A stretch of DNA of 64,000 nucleotides from an uncultured Propionibacteriaceae bacterium (GTDB lineage: Bacteria > Actinomycetota > Actinomycetes > Propionibacteriales > Propionibacteriaceae), in NCBI GenBank assembly GCA_938012815.1, contig CALLVV010000003.1, forward strand, positions 1 through 64,000, written 5' to 3'. The position numbers and the translations under genes are program-made. This document shows, one piece after another, positions 48,301 through 57,096 of the stretch (positions are counted from its first letter, which is position 1; every line of letters starts with the position of its first letter). The notes below the pieces were generated by a model. It did no database searches. It had not been told where the DNA came from and saw only the letters and a program-made list of their open reading frames with translations.

Positions 48301-49468
48301 CGGCGCGCCGGTTGGCCTCCGCGGATTCCCTCCCCGCCATCTCCGCAACGGTGCGGGCGTGGGTCAGGCGGGTCAACCTTCCCTGCGCGTCCTGGTAGCG
48401 GCTGGAGGCACGCAGCTCCTCGGCCGCCACCCGGGCGCCCTCACCCGCGAGCTCCAGGGAGCGGCGTTCCTCCTCCACGACGGCCCGTCGCGCGTCCGCC
48501 TCCCCGAGTTCCCGTCGCGCCTCCCGTTCCCTGCGGGTGACGTTGTCGAACGCGGTGATCGCGGACCTGCCCCTGTCCGCGGCCCTCCGCAGCACCGCCC
48601 GCACCCAAGGCCGCCAGGAACGCACGGTGAACCCCTCCACCACCTCGACGGCCTCCGCGGCGCGATCCAGGTCTGCGCGGATCTCGTCCAGCTGATCCCA
48701 GCCGTCGGCGAGCTGGTTGATCTCGGAGCGGTCGAGCTCCGGCAGGGCGTCGTGCAGACGATCGCTGATGAAGCGCACCTGGAGCTGCTCACCCAGTTTC
48801 GGGGTGCGGGTGACCCGCAGCAGCTTCCCCACCGCCTCCAGTTTCTCGGCGGTGCTGCCCAGCAGCCGGGAGGCCACCTCGCGGCGGTAGGCCGCCGCGC
48901 TCGGATGCCTGGTGAATCCCTCGGCCGTCACGTCCTTGGGCGGCACCACGCGGCGGGCGGCCAGCAGGTCGCAGCCGCCACGCACCCGTTCCCCGCCGGA
49001 GAGAGTGCACCAGTGGAGGCGCATGTCAGCGGCTGCGCCGCGGGCCTCCGCGAACAGCAGCGTGGTGAAGAATTCCTCGCCCTCCTCGGTACGGCGCCCG
49101 TACTCCACCCACAACCAGCCGTGGTGCGTGGAGGCGGTGGCCTCGCGGCGATCGGCGTCGCGGCCGGTGGGTTCGACGTAGTAGCGGAACGTCTTCCCGG
49201 AACGGCCCAGTGTGTCGATGTTGCTGGATGCGACATCCGCGAGCCAAGGGATGAGGGTGGTCAGCGCCATCAGCGATGACTTGCCGGTCTCGTTGCTGCC
49301 CATGAGCTGCACCCAGCCGTCCGCATACCAGTACTCGGTGGTCTCGAACTCCCACAGATTCACCACCCCCGCGCGCAGCGCCTGCCAGCGATCGGCCCTG
49401 ACAGGGCTGGGCAGGTTGCCCGCGACCATGGCGTCGCGCCACGACTTCAGGTGCTCGTCATCAAGCAT
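45365..49468 (-). CDS. jetC: Wadjet type II SMC-like ATPase JetC
   Basis: A 1367-residue TIGR02680-type SMC/MukB-like ATPase. Walker A is GSNETGKSS (57-65) after LWEFETTEYWYADGWVQLM. Two very long coiled-coil arms rich in Ala, Glu and Arg flank a hinge near 650-750. The ABC signature YAELSGGARVVMLMM is near 1240, and Walker B RPLWLDEAFDGLD is at about 1275-1287. It is the loop-extruding motor of the complex. ATG 49468 overlaps the jetB stop (TGATG). The open frame continues 161 codons upstream across the end of jetB, but that part is a shadow of jetB. Confidence 0.92.
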   Translation of the reverse strand: MLDDEHLKSWRDAMVAGNLPSPVRADRWQALRAGVVNLWEFETTEYWYADGWVQLMGSNETGKSSLMALTTLIPWLADVASSNIDTLGRSGKTFRYYVEPTGRDADRREATASTHHGWLWVEYGRRTEEGEEFFTTLLFAEARGAAADMRLHWCTLSGGERVRGGCDLLAARRVVPPKDVTAEGFTRHPSAAAYRREVASRLLGSTAEKLEAVGKLLRVTRTPKLGEQLQVRFISDRLHDALPELDRSEINQLADGWDQLDEIRADLDRAAEAVEVVEGFTVRSWRPWVRAVLRRAADRGRSAITAFDNVTRREREARRELGEADARRAVVEEERRSLELAGEGARVAAEELRASSRYQDAQGRLTRLTHARTVAEMAGRESAEANRRAEAADAAARRAEETRETAEAALETRRRETSERLADARYAAREAGVDVADFDPVLTEQRVGDRQRDVKRAQQFLGEVVLADQEASRAEDVAAESRQRATEAGERHNAAWDAAEQERDSLAAGLDVWAEEAGGGVDVEAWQAALPDGRTPQRPLRERIREEWFEPTRAPVQVRLGEAELQGRLARERVGELDGHIEELDRAGVADPQPPALWTRRSRPDTGAPVWRLVNPREGLPEHELAAIEAALAASGLLDAWVSDEGVVADDVLAVAEEPVERGLGEVLEAAPGPWSEWVEALLAGVHLVHEGEKLPGTGLAIALDGRWRNGSMVGRASCPNGNAEHLGEGARKAGRARRRAELNRAREEALTEATGHEAEASWASAELAALRRSMASAPDDRELFGLLRDAATAETLAAAAEETAAQHEARARGLRAEADARRATLLTFATQHHLPAREAELVEVQDALRRTENALGVLRHAREREELALSAWEAAATAATEGDKQRDEAITEARAAEERLGSATSRVHALEKAIGSDDQEIVRELEELQARSAEVASQATGLGQELLRLAGRAGKAEEALAAAERERAMVTAERDRAFAWFRRLVDAGLAEELGLELPEPDSTAIMQVRAQVRFVSQQVTIRNWSEDPDQADQAVQNAWRRLHTGASEARGALEAGGRSLRIDEVDDLPRVTVVVDAHGAGHPLTEALARLRAIQEELALNYDQRVQDTLGQLLGSTFMDHLRDRIGATQALVGRINKVLEAHATRTDRTALRIVLEPKDAATRQVLEAVGGPAWGNPEVDERVREFLRVRVDEVKREAQGAGLADWRNGLAERLDYRSWYDIHLEHRRGSGRWGPLTGRGYAELSGGARVVMLMMPLVATLAAMYEEMPTGPRPLWLDEAFDGLDAANRATVMKLFREFDLDVLLVGPGRIVNVAAVPVAAIYQVVRAPAPMPGADLVLELWAGGQLETIETPALGTPERQDQLL

Positions 49469-50580
49469 CACTCCTCCTCGCCCGAGGTCAGTTCGGCATC
49501 GCGGTAGCGTCCCACGGCCGGGGTGAGAATCCAGTCCCCGTCCTCCACCCTCAGCAGGCCGAGTTCCGCCAACCGCCCCGCCACGGCATCGCGTATCGCA
49601 CTCGGAGATTCCCGCAGGGCCGCCGTGAGCTGTTTCCCCCTGTCGCGGTGGATGTCCTCTGCTGCGGTCAGCACCCGGGCTCCGGGAACCCGGTAGAATC
49701 CCTGCGCTCCCGGACACAGCGCGTCGATCATGGCCAGCGTCACCCAGTCCAGGGTGGTGGCGTCGGGGAAACCACAGACCAACCCCTCGGGCAGCTGATG
49801 GGATGCGGGCATCACCAGCACGAGGGCGTCGCTTCGCACCTCCACCCGGCCGCCCGTCAACTCCTCGGCCCGCTCCACCAGGCGGCTGCGCTGCCGGGTC
49901 AGGTAGTCGCGATGGGATTCGGGAAGCTCCTGGGGATACAGGGCCTGGCATTCCACCAGGATCCGCAGCAGCTCCTGTCCCCGGGCGTCCTGGCCGCCGT
50001 CAACCCTGCGGGCCAGGGCCAGGTCGACGTCATTGGTGTCCACCAGCAGCATCAGGGCGTCCCGGTGCAGCAGGTAGCCGGCACCGATCCCGGATCCGGT
50101 GCGTTCCCAGTCGTTCTGCAGGGTGCTGGATGTGCGTTCCTCCAGCACCCCGTGGGTGGTGAGCATGTGAACGGCGGCGAGTAGCCGCTGCCGTTCCGGG
50201 CGGCGGTTCGGGTCGTAGGGCCAGCCGCCGTTGATCTGCGCCAACCGCGCCACGTCGTCGGAGAGTTCCTGGAGGGTCAGTGACTCCCCGGAGCTGGCCT
50301 CCAGGCAACTGGCGGCGTACAGGGCCAGGACCAGCTGGCCGCGGGGCGGTGGCGTGGTCGCGGGAAGGGCCACTCCTCCTCCGATGGGTGGCCTGCGCAG
50401 CCGGTAGCAGCGGTTGATGCCCACCAGGAGATATCCCACCCGCTTCGCCCAGACGTTCAGGACTGCGGCGTGACGGTGCACCAGCACGTGCAGTTCGGGA
50501 TGCTTCCAGGGCGTGACGATGGGGTTCGCCAGCAGGCCGGTAAAGGCGGCCTGGACCTCGGCGTGGTCGTTGCCCAGCAT
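49468..50580 (-). CDS. jetB: Wadjet type II subunit JetB (DUF2398, KITE/MukE-like)
   Basis: A 370-residue TIGR02678/DUF2398 protein starting MLGNDHAEVQAAFTGLLANP. It contains winged-helix segments such as LTLQELSDDVARLAQI and RQRLLAAVHMLTTHGVLEE, then LHRDALMLLVDTNDVDLALARR. In the system it is the MukE-like dimer linking kleisin and SMC heads. ATG 50580 overlaps the jetA stop (TGATG); an upstream GTG in the same frame would lie inside jetA and is not used. Confidence 0.88.
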   Translation of the reverse strand: MLGNDHAEVQAAFTGLLANPIVTPWKHPELHVLVHRHAAVLNVWAKRVGYLLVGINRCYRLRRPPIGGGVALPATTPPPRGQLVLALYAASCLEASSGESLTLQELSDDVARLAQINGGWPYDPNRRPERQRLLAAVHMLTTHGVLEERTSSTLQNDWERTGSGIGAGYLLHRDALMLLVDTNDVDLALARRVDGGQDARGQELLRILVECQALYPQELPESHRDYLTRQRSRLVERAEELTGGRVEVRSDALVLVMPASHQLPEGLVCGFPDATTLDWVTLAMIDALCPGAQGFYRVPGARVLTAAEDIHRDRGKQLTAALRESPSAIRDAVAGRLAELGLLRVEDGDWILTPAVGRYRDAELTSGEEE

Positions 50581-52070
50581 CACGAGGTGAACTCCACCAG
50601 GGCGTCGGCCAGCACCACTCGTCCTTCCTCGGTCCGGCAGACGGCGGACCGGGGAGGGTGGACGGGGATCAGTTTCATGGTGCACCTGCCGTCGGCGGTG
50701 GTGCCCGTCCCGTCCGACTCCCGGGCCGAGGTGAGCAGGTCCAGGAAGAGCCGGGTCTCCTCCGCGGTCAGGGCGGCCCAGTCACTGAGGTACGTACCGG
50801 AGCGGGAGACCAGGCGGTGTTCGGCCTCTCGCAGCGCGGCCTGGTCGTGGGCGGCGGCCGCGCGGGCCAGTTCCCTGGCCCTCGACCGGTCCGCCACGCG
50901 GGGGGCCCGGCCGGACAGGGAACGCCGGCCCTGGGAGCGCAGCCGCTTCGACACCGGGGCGGGGGGCGCCTCCCACACGCTCGGGGTACCGGGCACCTCC
51001 GGGGTCTCCATGGCCAGGTGCCTGGCGGAGTAGAGCCCCGTACCGGATGCGAACACCCGCCAGGCCTCCGCGTCGTCCTCGGCCCCGGCGACCGCATCGG
51101 CCAGGCGGGACAGCTCCGCGGCCCGGGAGACGGTGCCCCCGACCGCCAGCAGCGCCCGGTTTCCCCGGAGCACCGGGGTGACGGCGTCACGCATCTGGCG
51201 GCGAAGCCGGGTGGCCTGCGGAAGTTCGCCACTGAACCAGCGTTCCAGAACCGCGACGATGCCCGCCAGGTGGGTGGTCGCGCGGGCCACCGTCTCCGGG
51301 TTGATCTCGGCACCGAGGCGTTGCAGGGTCAGGGCCCGCCAGGTGTCTGGGCCAATGTCCTTCAGATCCGGCAGGCAGTCCGTGATGCGCCCGGACCAGG
51401 CATCGACCCCGGCGCCCCAGGCGTCGACGTAGGCGAGGATGGTCTCCAACAGACGTGTGATGCGGGCCTGGTCGGGAACTCCGCCGAGCGCCGCGGCCAT
51501 CCGGGACTGCCACTGGTTGGCCTCCCGCGCCATGGCGTCCAGGGTGGTCTCGACCACGGAGAACTCCCGGGAGGCGTCGTCGAGACGTTCCCCCGCCAAG
51601 GCATCCAGGGCGGCCCGGAGCCGGTCGGCCAACACCGCCGGGGCCAGCAGCACCGCCGTGGAACCCGCACCGAGCTCCTCCTCGATGGCGTTGACGGCCT
51701 GGTTGAGGGCCGCCCCTGCCTCAGTGAGCTGGTAACGGTAGCGGTTCCGGAGGAACTCCTCCTCCGTGGTGGCCCGGTCCTGCCAGGCCTCGCAGGTGCC
51801 CCAGGAGACCAGCGACGCCAAGCGGTCGGAGAGGTTGAGGTCCTTGACCAGCTCGGCCGCTGTCTCCTGCGGCAGCCGCGCTCGGATCAGTTCGGCCAGT
51901 TCGTCGTGCCCCACCCCGGTCAGCGACACCTCCTGCCGGGCTGCCAACACGTCCACGATGAGCCGGTACTGGCGGGCGTGGGAACCGACGAGGTAACTGG
52001 CGGCGCGGATCTCTCCGGGGGTTGCGAGCAGGGCCCAAGGCGACATTTCCCCTTCTCGCGCTTCGGTCAC
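50580..52070 (-). CDS. jetA: Wadjet type II kleisin-like subunit JetA (DUF2397)
   Basis: A 496-residue TIGR02677/DUF2397 protein. The pattern HARQYRLIVDVLAARQEVSL, then LASLVSWGTCEAWQD and EEFLRNRYRYQLTEAG near 100-115, matches the family; the rest is helical with a long Arg/Ala-rich C-terminal part. It is the kleisin (MukF-like) subunit. It is the first gene of jetABCD. A strong hairpin at 52106-52138 separates it from the subtilase gene, so its promoter must lie close to the start; none is obvious in the 35 bp between. An in-frame ATG at codon 9 is an alternative start. Confidence 0.88.
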   Translation of the reverse strand: MTEAREGEMSPWALLATPGEIRAASYLVGSHARQYRLIVDVLAARQEVSLTGVGHDELAELIRARLPQETAAELVKDLNLSDRLASLVSWGTCEAWQDRATTEEEFLRNRYRYQLTEAGAALNQAVNAIEEELGAGSTAVLLAPAVLADRLRAALDALAGERLDDASREFSVVETTLDAMAREANQWQSRMAAALGGVPDQARITRLLETILAYVDAWGAGVDAWSGRITDCLPDLKDIGPDTWRALTLQRLGAEINPETVARATTHLAGIVAVLERWFSGELPQATRLRRQMRDAVTPVLRGNRALLAVGGTVSRAAELSRLADAVAGAEDDAEAWRVFASGTGLYSARHLAMETPEVPGTPSVWEAPPAPVSKRLRSQGRRSLSGRAPRVADRSRARELARAAAAHDQAALREAEHRLVSRSGTYLSDWAALTAEETRLFLDLLTSARESDGTGTTADGRCTMKLIPVHPPRSAVCRTEEGRVVLADALVEFTS

Positions 52071-52105
52071 GAATCCACCCTACCCAGCCAACCGGTCGGG
52101 GAAAG

Positions 52106-52138
52106 GCCGTGGCCCCCGGGATCTCCAGGGGCCACGGC
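52106..52138 (-). terminator. Terminator of the subtilase gene, insulating the Wadjet operon
   Basis: GCCGTGGCCCC (52106-52116) and GGGGCCACGGC (52128-52138) form a perfect 11-bp stem with an 11-base loop, located between the subtilase stop (52157) and the jetA start (52070), both on the minus strand. Confidence 0.75.
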
Positions 52139-52156
52139 GTGCTGGGGCGGGATCGG

Positions 52157-55100
52157 TCAGAGACCCTCACCCGTTCTGGGAAGACCGGGCCTGACCGGCG
52201 CCTTGCTGGTGGGCTGGCCCGGCGTACCCGGATCCGTGCTCGTCGGCGTCACGGTGCCGGTGGGCGTCGCAGTTCCAGTCGGTGCCACGGTGTTGGTCGG
52301 ATCAGCGGACGGGGAGGCCGTGGGTTCGGCACCCTTGTTCAGCTCCCCCGTGATGGCCTCCGTGACACCCTGGGCATTGTCGAAGGCCACTGCCATGTAT
52401 CCCAACGACTTCTGGTCGGTATAGGCAGCCTCGTTGCGTTCGAGGTTGAAGGTCTTCGACTCGCCCTGGTTGACCTTGAAGAACTGGCCGTCGTTGAAGG
52501 GCTTGTTCGTCGGGTCATACTGCGCCCACTGCCCGATGGTGTCGACGGCCGCCTCGTTCTTGATGTCTGTGGCGTAGGCTGTGTAACTGAACCTGCCCTT
52601 GATGCCGACCTGGCTGGCGACCACCTGCAGCACCACGGTGCTGGAATCCGTCGGGGCGAGGGTCATCGAACCGGATGCGTAGACCTTCCCGTCGGAGAGA
52701 TCCGCCACGAACACCTCGGCGACACCGTTGATCATCTTGGCGCGCACCGACCCGGAGTCCATGCTGATGATCCGGTAGTCGGCCTTGCCGTCAAGGTCAT
52801 TGTCGATGTCGACGTTGTACACGAGCTGGGCCGGGTTGGAGAACCGGGAACTGGAGTTCAACGCGAAGTTCACGGTCCTGAGCGTCTCGTCGCCGTAGCT
52901 CGCCACCCCGACGTTCGCCAGGTCCTGGCCGCTGTCGATCCCGTCCGGGACGTCGGCCGGATCACTGAGCCCCCACGTGTAAAGAGCAGTGTAGGCACCG
53001 ACCGAGCCGCCCTCGTTGGTGAAGGTGACGTCGGTTCCCTTCGCCGTGGGCGTGTTGCTCGCCTTCACGTTGGACAGGGAACGCGGCACCAGCAGGTAGG
53101 GCATGGTCAGGACCTTGCCGTCAGAACCGGTGAACCTCAGGTTGCCGGAGGCCTCGTAGAACCAGGGCGAGTTCGGGCTGTTGACTCCGCTGGGCACGTC
53201 GGAGGCCGACACCGTGATCGTGACGTCGACGTCCACGCTGCCGCCCGCCGGTACCGTGATCTCCTCCTGGCCGAAGGAGATGGTGGCATTCCTCGACTTC
53301 TCGGCCGGCTGCGAGCCGGCGGTGAACTGCGCCGCCCCGGTTCCCTTGTTGACGAGGGTGACCTTGCGGGTGGCCTCGAAGGTGGTGGACGACTCCGCAT
53401 ACCCGAAACTGAGCCCCGCGTCACGCACCGCGGCACCGTTCACGTCCGTGGAGTCACCGTAGGCGACGACGGATGCGCCGACCGCGTCGACGGGATCAAC
53501 CAGACCGCCCGCGAGGGTGGGATCGTATCCTCCGACCTTCTCGGGATCTGCGGTGTTGACCAGCGAGGCCGCGATCTCCTGGGCGTTCCAGTCCGGGTGG
53601 GCCTGGACAGCGAGAGCGGCAACGCCGGTGACGTGCGGGGTGGCCATGGAGGTTCCCGAGTCGACGCGACCGAGGTTTCCGGAACCAACGGCCGCCGACA
53701 GGATCAAGATGCCGGGGGCGGTCACGTTCGGGCGCACGGCCGAGTCACCGGTACGCGGACCCGCGGAACTGAAGTCCGCGAGGTTGCCATAGTTCCCGTT
53801 GGGGATGTCGTTGGCGGTCAGAGTGACCTCCTTGTCGTGGGCGGCGACGACGGCCTCGGCATCGGAGGACTTCACCCCGAACAGCGGAACATCGACCCGC
53901 CACTGCTCACCGGTTTCGGGATTGCCGGTGATCAGGCCCTCGTAGGGTGGCAGTTCGTCGCTGTCGTTGATCATGATGGCTCCCGCCAGACCCCAGCGCT
54001 GGGCGTTCATGGCGCGCAGCACACGGGCGCAGTCGCCACGCCTGGTGACCACGATGGCCCCGCGCGGAACGCTGGCGTACTCCTCGCGATCACAGCCGGT
54101 CGAGATCTGGTTGTCCTCAGTTCTGAGGACGTGGAGCTTCGCGCTCTGGGGGAGTTTGGCGCCGTTGACGTTGATGGTCTGGATTGCCTTGCCGTCGACG
54201 GTGAGCTGCGCCCCCGGATAGTTCTCGAGGGGATCGTTGGCGGCGACGGAGACCACCCCGGCGCCGGTTCCCGGCGAGGACGTCAGGTAGGGCTGTGAAC
54301 CGGCGTTGCCCGCGGCGGAAACCACCACGATGCCGGCGGCCACCGCGTTGGAGACGGCGACGGCATCGGGATCGGTGGCCTTCCCGAACGGCGAACCGAG
54401 CGACAGGTTGATCACATCCATGTGGTTCTTGACGGCCCAGTCGACGGCATCGGCGGTGAGGTTGCTCTGCCCCTCGCACCCGAAGACCTTCAGCGCGTAC
54501 AGATCGGCCTCAGGAGCCACGCCGGGACCGACCCGGAACTCATTGTTGTGGGTGGTGGAGTCATAGGGGCCCTTGTAGGTGTCACCGTCGGCGGTCACGC
54601 CTGATCCGGCGGCGGTGGCCGCCACGTGGGTTCCGTGCCCGAACTTCTCGCAGTCAATGGGGTTCTCATCCGGCTGCGGAGTGTTCTGGCCGGTGTAGGA
54701 GTCACCCGCGAAGTCGTGTCCCCCCTTGACGCGGGAGCCGTAGTAGGGGGTCGGATCCGCTGCCGCGGTGGCCTCGGCGAACGCGTCCGGGGTGCCTTCC
54801 CCGCCGAAGGTGGCGTGGGTGTAGTCGACTCCACTGTCGATGATGGCGATCTTGACGCCTTTGCCGGTGTAACCGGTACCTCCCGCACCCTGCCATGCGT
54901 TCGGGGCGCCGATGTAGGGCACGCTCGTGGTATTGCTCCGCTCGTGCTCGGGAATGGCCTGCACGCTCTTGACCCCGTCGATTGCCTCGACGTTGGCCAA
55001 CTGGCCGCTGTTGATCGTCACCCGCAGGCCGTTGTAGGCGGATTGCAGGCGGTTCTCGACGGTGCCTCCCAGGACGGCCACCTGCGCGGCCACCTTGTCC

Positions 55101-55408
55101 TGTGCCTTGGCGAGGTTGTCCTGTATCTGTTTTTCCTCGTTCTCGTTCAGGGAACCCCCGTTGCGCGCCTTGACGACCGCGACGGGGTCCTCCTTGAGTT
55201 CCACCATAACCGTGACCGGGCCTTGGTCCTTGAGGATCTCCTTGGCTGTTTCGGCGGGGATCTCGGCCTGAGGGGCCGGTTTGATCAGATCGGACATGTT
55301 CTGCGGATCCGTCGTCTCATCGGCGGACGCCGTTGCCACCGGGGTGATGAGAGCCACAACCCCGATCATGGCCACTAGTCTGCTACGTCGCACAGCTCTG
55401 CCTTTCAT
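52157..55408 (-). CDS. Secreted subtilisin-like (S8) serine protease with LPxTG-like C-terminus
   Basis: About 1083 residues. Signal peptide MKGRAVRRSRLVAMIGVVALITPVA ending near ATASA; an inhibitor I9-type propeptide to about 150; S8 catalytic domain with Asp in VKIAIIDSGVDYTH, His in KFGHGTHVAATAAG and Ser in DSGTSMATPHVTG. A PA insert (RGDCARVLRAMNAQRWG) lies between His and Ser. Then FN3-like Fn3_6 domains and a Thr/Pro-rich spacer (PTGTATPTGTVTPTSTD). It ends RPGLPRTGEGL: a sortase-like LPRTG only three residues from the end, with no hydrophobic tail. ATG 55408 gives the best signal peptide; a GTG nine codons upstream is possible. Confidence 0.9.
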   Translation of the reverse strand: MKGRAVRRSRLVAMIGVVALITPVATASADETTDPQNMSDLIKPAPQAEIPAETAKEILKDQGPVTVMVELKEDPVAVVKARNGGSLNENEEKQIQDNLAKAQDKVAAQVAVLGGTVENRLQSAYNGLRVTINSGQLANVEAIDGVKSVQAIPEHERSNTTSVPYIGAPNAWQGAGGTGYTGKGVKIAIIDSGVDYTHATFGGEGTPDAFAEATAAADPTPYYGSRVKGGHDFAGDSYTGQNTPQPDENPIDCEKFGHGTHVAATAAGSGVTADGDTYKGPYDSTTHNNEFRVGPGVAPEADLYALKVFGCEGQSNLTADAVDWAVKNHMDVINLSLGSPFGKATDPDAVAVSNAVAAGIVVVSAAGNAGSQPYLTSSPGTGAGVVSVAANDPLENYPGAQLTVDGKAIQTINVNGAKLPQSAKLHVLRTEDNQISTGCDREEYASVPRGAIVVTRRGDCARVLRAMNAQRWGLAGAIMINDSDELPPYEGLITGNPETGEQWRVDVPLFGVKSSDAEAVVAAHDKEVTLTANDIPNGNYGNLADFSSAGPRTGDSAVRPNVTAPGILILSAAVGSGNLGRVDSGTSMATPHVTGVAALAVQAHPDWNAQEIAASLVNTADPEKVGGYDPTLAGGLVDPVDAVGASVVAYGDSTDVNGAAVRDAGLSFGYAESSTTFEATRKVTLVNKGTGAAQFTAGSQPAEKSRNATISFGQEEITVPAGGSVDVDVTITVSASDVPSGVNSPNSPWFYEASGNLRFTGSDGKVLTMPYLLVPRSLSNVKASNTPTAKGTDVTFTNEGGSVGAYTALYTWGLSDPADVPDGIDSGQDLANVGVASYGDETLRTVNFALNSSSRFSNPAQLVYNVDIDNDLDGKADYRIISMDSGSVRAKMINGVAEVFVADLSDGKVYASGSMTLAPTDSSTVVLQVVASQVGIKGRFSYTAYATDIKNEAAVDTIGQWAQYDPTNKPFNDGQFFKVNQGESKTFNLERNEAAYTDQKSLGYMAVAFDNAQGVTEAITGELNKGAEPTASPSADPTNTVAPTGTATPTGTVTPTSTDPGTPGQPTSKAPVRPGLPRTGEGL

Positions 55409-55568
55409 AATTGATAGTGCGACCTCGGACGGCACCCCAAAGGTAGCGACATACCGTCCAAGTATTTAAGGTAAAACTTAGTTACGCTACGGCTTTTTGT
55501 GAACCCCTGTACTGGTAATGGTCACACGCCACTGCCTTCCCCCGCAACTCCTGCTAACCTTCCCAAAC

Positions 55569-55643
55569 GCCGGGGTGCCCCACCGCAAGGGGCTGAGATC
55601 AAACTCGTCGAACCTGATGCAGTTCGCACTGACGAAGGGAGCG
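55569..55643 (+). promoter_or_regulatory. TPP riboswitch (THI element)
   Basis: The core THI-box segments are all present in order: CCGGGGTGCCCC, GGGGCTGAGATC, ACCTGATGCAGTTCG and ACTGACGAAGGGAGCG. They precede thiM directly. The GGGAG ribosome site of thiM (ATG 55646) lies in the 3' arm of the aptamer, so ligand binding should hide it and repress translation when thiamine pyrophosphate is plentiful. Confidence 0.96.
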
Positions 55644-55645
55644 CA

Positions 55646-56443
55646 ATGAACATCGCGTCCGTCCTTGCCCAACTCCGTGCCACGAACCCGCTGGTCCACT
55701 GCCTGACCAACACCGTGGTGCCGCAGATCACCGCCAACGTCCTGCTGGCCGCCGGCGCCGCGCCCGCGATGATCGACCTCCCGGAGGAGGCGGGGATCTT
55801 CGCCGGGATCGCATCGGCGGTGCTGATCAACGTCGGAAACGGTTCCTCGGAGCAGCACGCGGCACAGCGAGTGTCCGCGAGCACCGCCCACGAAGCCGGC
55901 ACTCCCTGGGTGCTCGACCCGGTCGCGGTCGGTGCGCTGCCGGTACGGACCGCCCTGGCCCGGGACCTGCTGGCGCTGTCGCCCACCGCGATCCGGGGCA
56001 ACGCATCCGAGATCCTGGGTCTGACGGGTGCCAGCACCGGGGGCCGGGGCGTGGACTCCACCGACCCCGTCGAGACCGCGGTGGAGGCGGCACAGGGCCT
56101 GGCCGACGAGCACGGGACCGTCGTCGCGATCTCCGGGGAGGTCGACGTGGTGGTCAGCACGTCGCGGACCACGCGCGTTCACGGAGGCGACCCATTGATG
56201 CCCCTGGTGATCGGGACGGGGTGTTCGCTCGGCGCGCTGGTCGCGGCGACACTCGGCGCCACCCGGGAACATCCCTGCCCGCACGACGCGGTCGTCGCAG
56301 CCCACGCCCTGTTCGCGGCGGCGGGCATCGTCGCGGGCCGCAACGCGAAGGGGCCTGCCAGTTTCGAGGTCGCCTGGCGCGACGCCCTGTACGCGCTGAC
56401 CCCCGACGAGGTCGCTTCCCTGGTCACCGTCGAGGAGGCCTGA
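55646..56443 (+). CDS. thiM: Hydroxyethylthiazole kinase
   Basis: A 265-residue ribokinase-like enzyme that phosphorylates 4-methyl-5-(2-hydroxyethyl)thiazole for thiamine salvage. Diagnostic motifs: LVHCLTNTVVPQITANVLLAAGAAPAM at the start, WVLDPVAVGALPVRT near 92, GNASEILGLTG near 118, and the catalytic/anion-hole GTGCSLGALVA near 195 with the Cys typical of the family. It is the first gene under the TPP riboswitch and is coupled to thiE by TGATG. Confidence 0.96.
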   Translation: MNIASVLAQLRATNPLVHCLTNTVVPQITANVLLAAGAAPAMIDLPEEAGIFAGIASAVLINVGNGSSEQHAAQRVSASTAHEAGTPWVLDPVAVGALPVRTALARDLLALSPTAIRGNASEILGLTGASTGGRGVDSTDPVETAVEAAQGLADEHGTVVAISGEVDVVVSTSRTTRVHGGDPLMPLVIGTGCSLGALVAATLGATREHPCPHDAVVAAHALFAAAGIVAGRNAKGPASFEVAWRDALYALTPDEVASLVTVEEA

Positions 56444-57096
56444 TGCGGGTCGACTGGCGGCTCTACTACGTCACCGACCCCGGCCTGTCCGGTGGTCGCA
56501 GCCGCGTGGCCCACACCGTGGAGCAGGCCGTGCTGGGCGGGGCCACGGTGGTCCAGTTCCGCGACAAGGACGCCGACGACGACACCTTCCGGAAAGGCGT
56601 GCTCGCCTGCCGGGATGCCATTGAATCCGCCGTGGCCAAGGGCGCGGCCGGGGCGGAGTTGTTCGTCAACGACCGTCTGGGGATCGCGGTGGAGTTGGGA
56701 ACCCACTTGCACATCGGGCAGTCCGACGGCGACCCCGAAGTGGCCCGCGAGGCTCTCGGTCCGGATCGGTTGCTGGGGATCTCCGTCAGCTCCCGGTCCG
56801 AGCTGGACGCCATCGCTGCGATCGGGTGTGCCGATGTTGTCGGGCTGTCCCCGGTGTGGAGCACCAGCACCAAGACCGACACCGCCCCGGCGCTGGGCCT
56901 CGACGGGGTCCGGGAACTGCTGGCCGCCCGGCCCGCGGGCCTGCCCGCGGTGGCCATCGGGGGGATCAACGCCACCAACGCTGCCGAGGTCATCGCGACC
57001 GGGGTGGACGGCATCTGCGTGGTGTCCGCGATCGCGGCGTCCGCCCGTCCCCGCGAGGCCGCGGCACAACTGAGAGAACTCTGGGAGAAACCATGA
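56443..57096 (+). CDS. thiE: Thiamine phosphate synthase
   Basis: A 217-residue TIM-barrel enzyme that joins the pyrimidine pyrophosphate and thiazole phosphate. Seen: YYVTDPGLSGGR at the start, VVQFRDKDADDDTF (normally QxRxK), LFVNDRLGIAVELGTHLHIGQSD, ADVVGLSPVWSTSTKTD and VAIGGINATNAAEV. It overlaps thiM (TGATG) and thiD (ATGA). The longer open frame upstream is inside thiM. Confidence 0.95.
   Translation: MRVDWRLYYVTDPGLSGGRSRVAHTVEQAVLGGATVVQFRDKDADDDTFRKGVLACRDAIESAVAKGAAGAELFVNDRLGIAVELGTHLHIGQSDGDPEVAREALGPDRLLGISVSSRSELDAIAAIGCADVVGLSPVWSTSTKTDTAPALGLDGVRELLAARPAGLPAVAIGGINATNAAEVIATGVDGICVVSAIAASARPREAAAQLRELWEKP

Noticed and set aside
49469..49951. N-terminal extension of JetC by 161 residues
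   Set aside because: The extension lies inside jetB in another frame and has no SMC homology; the ATG at 49468 overlaps the jetB stop and starts the conserved region.
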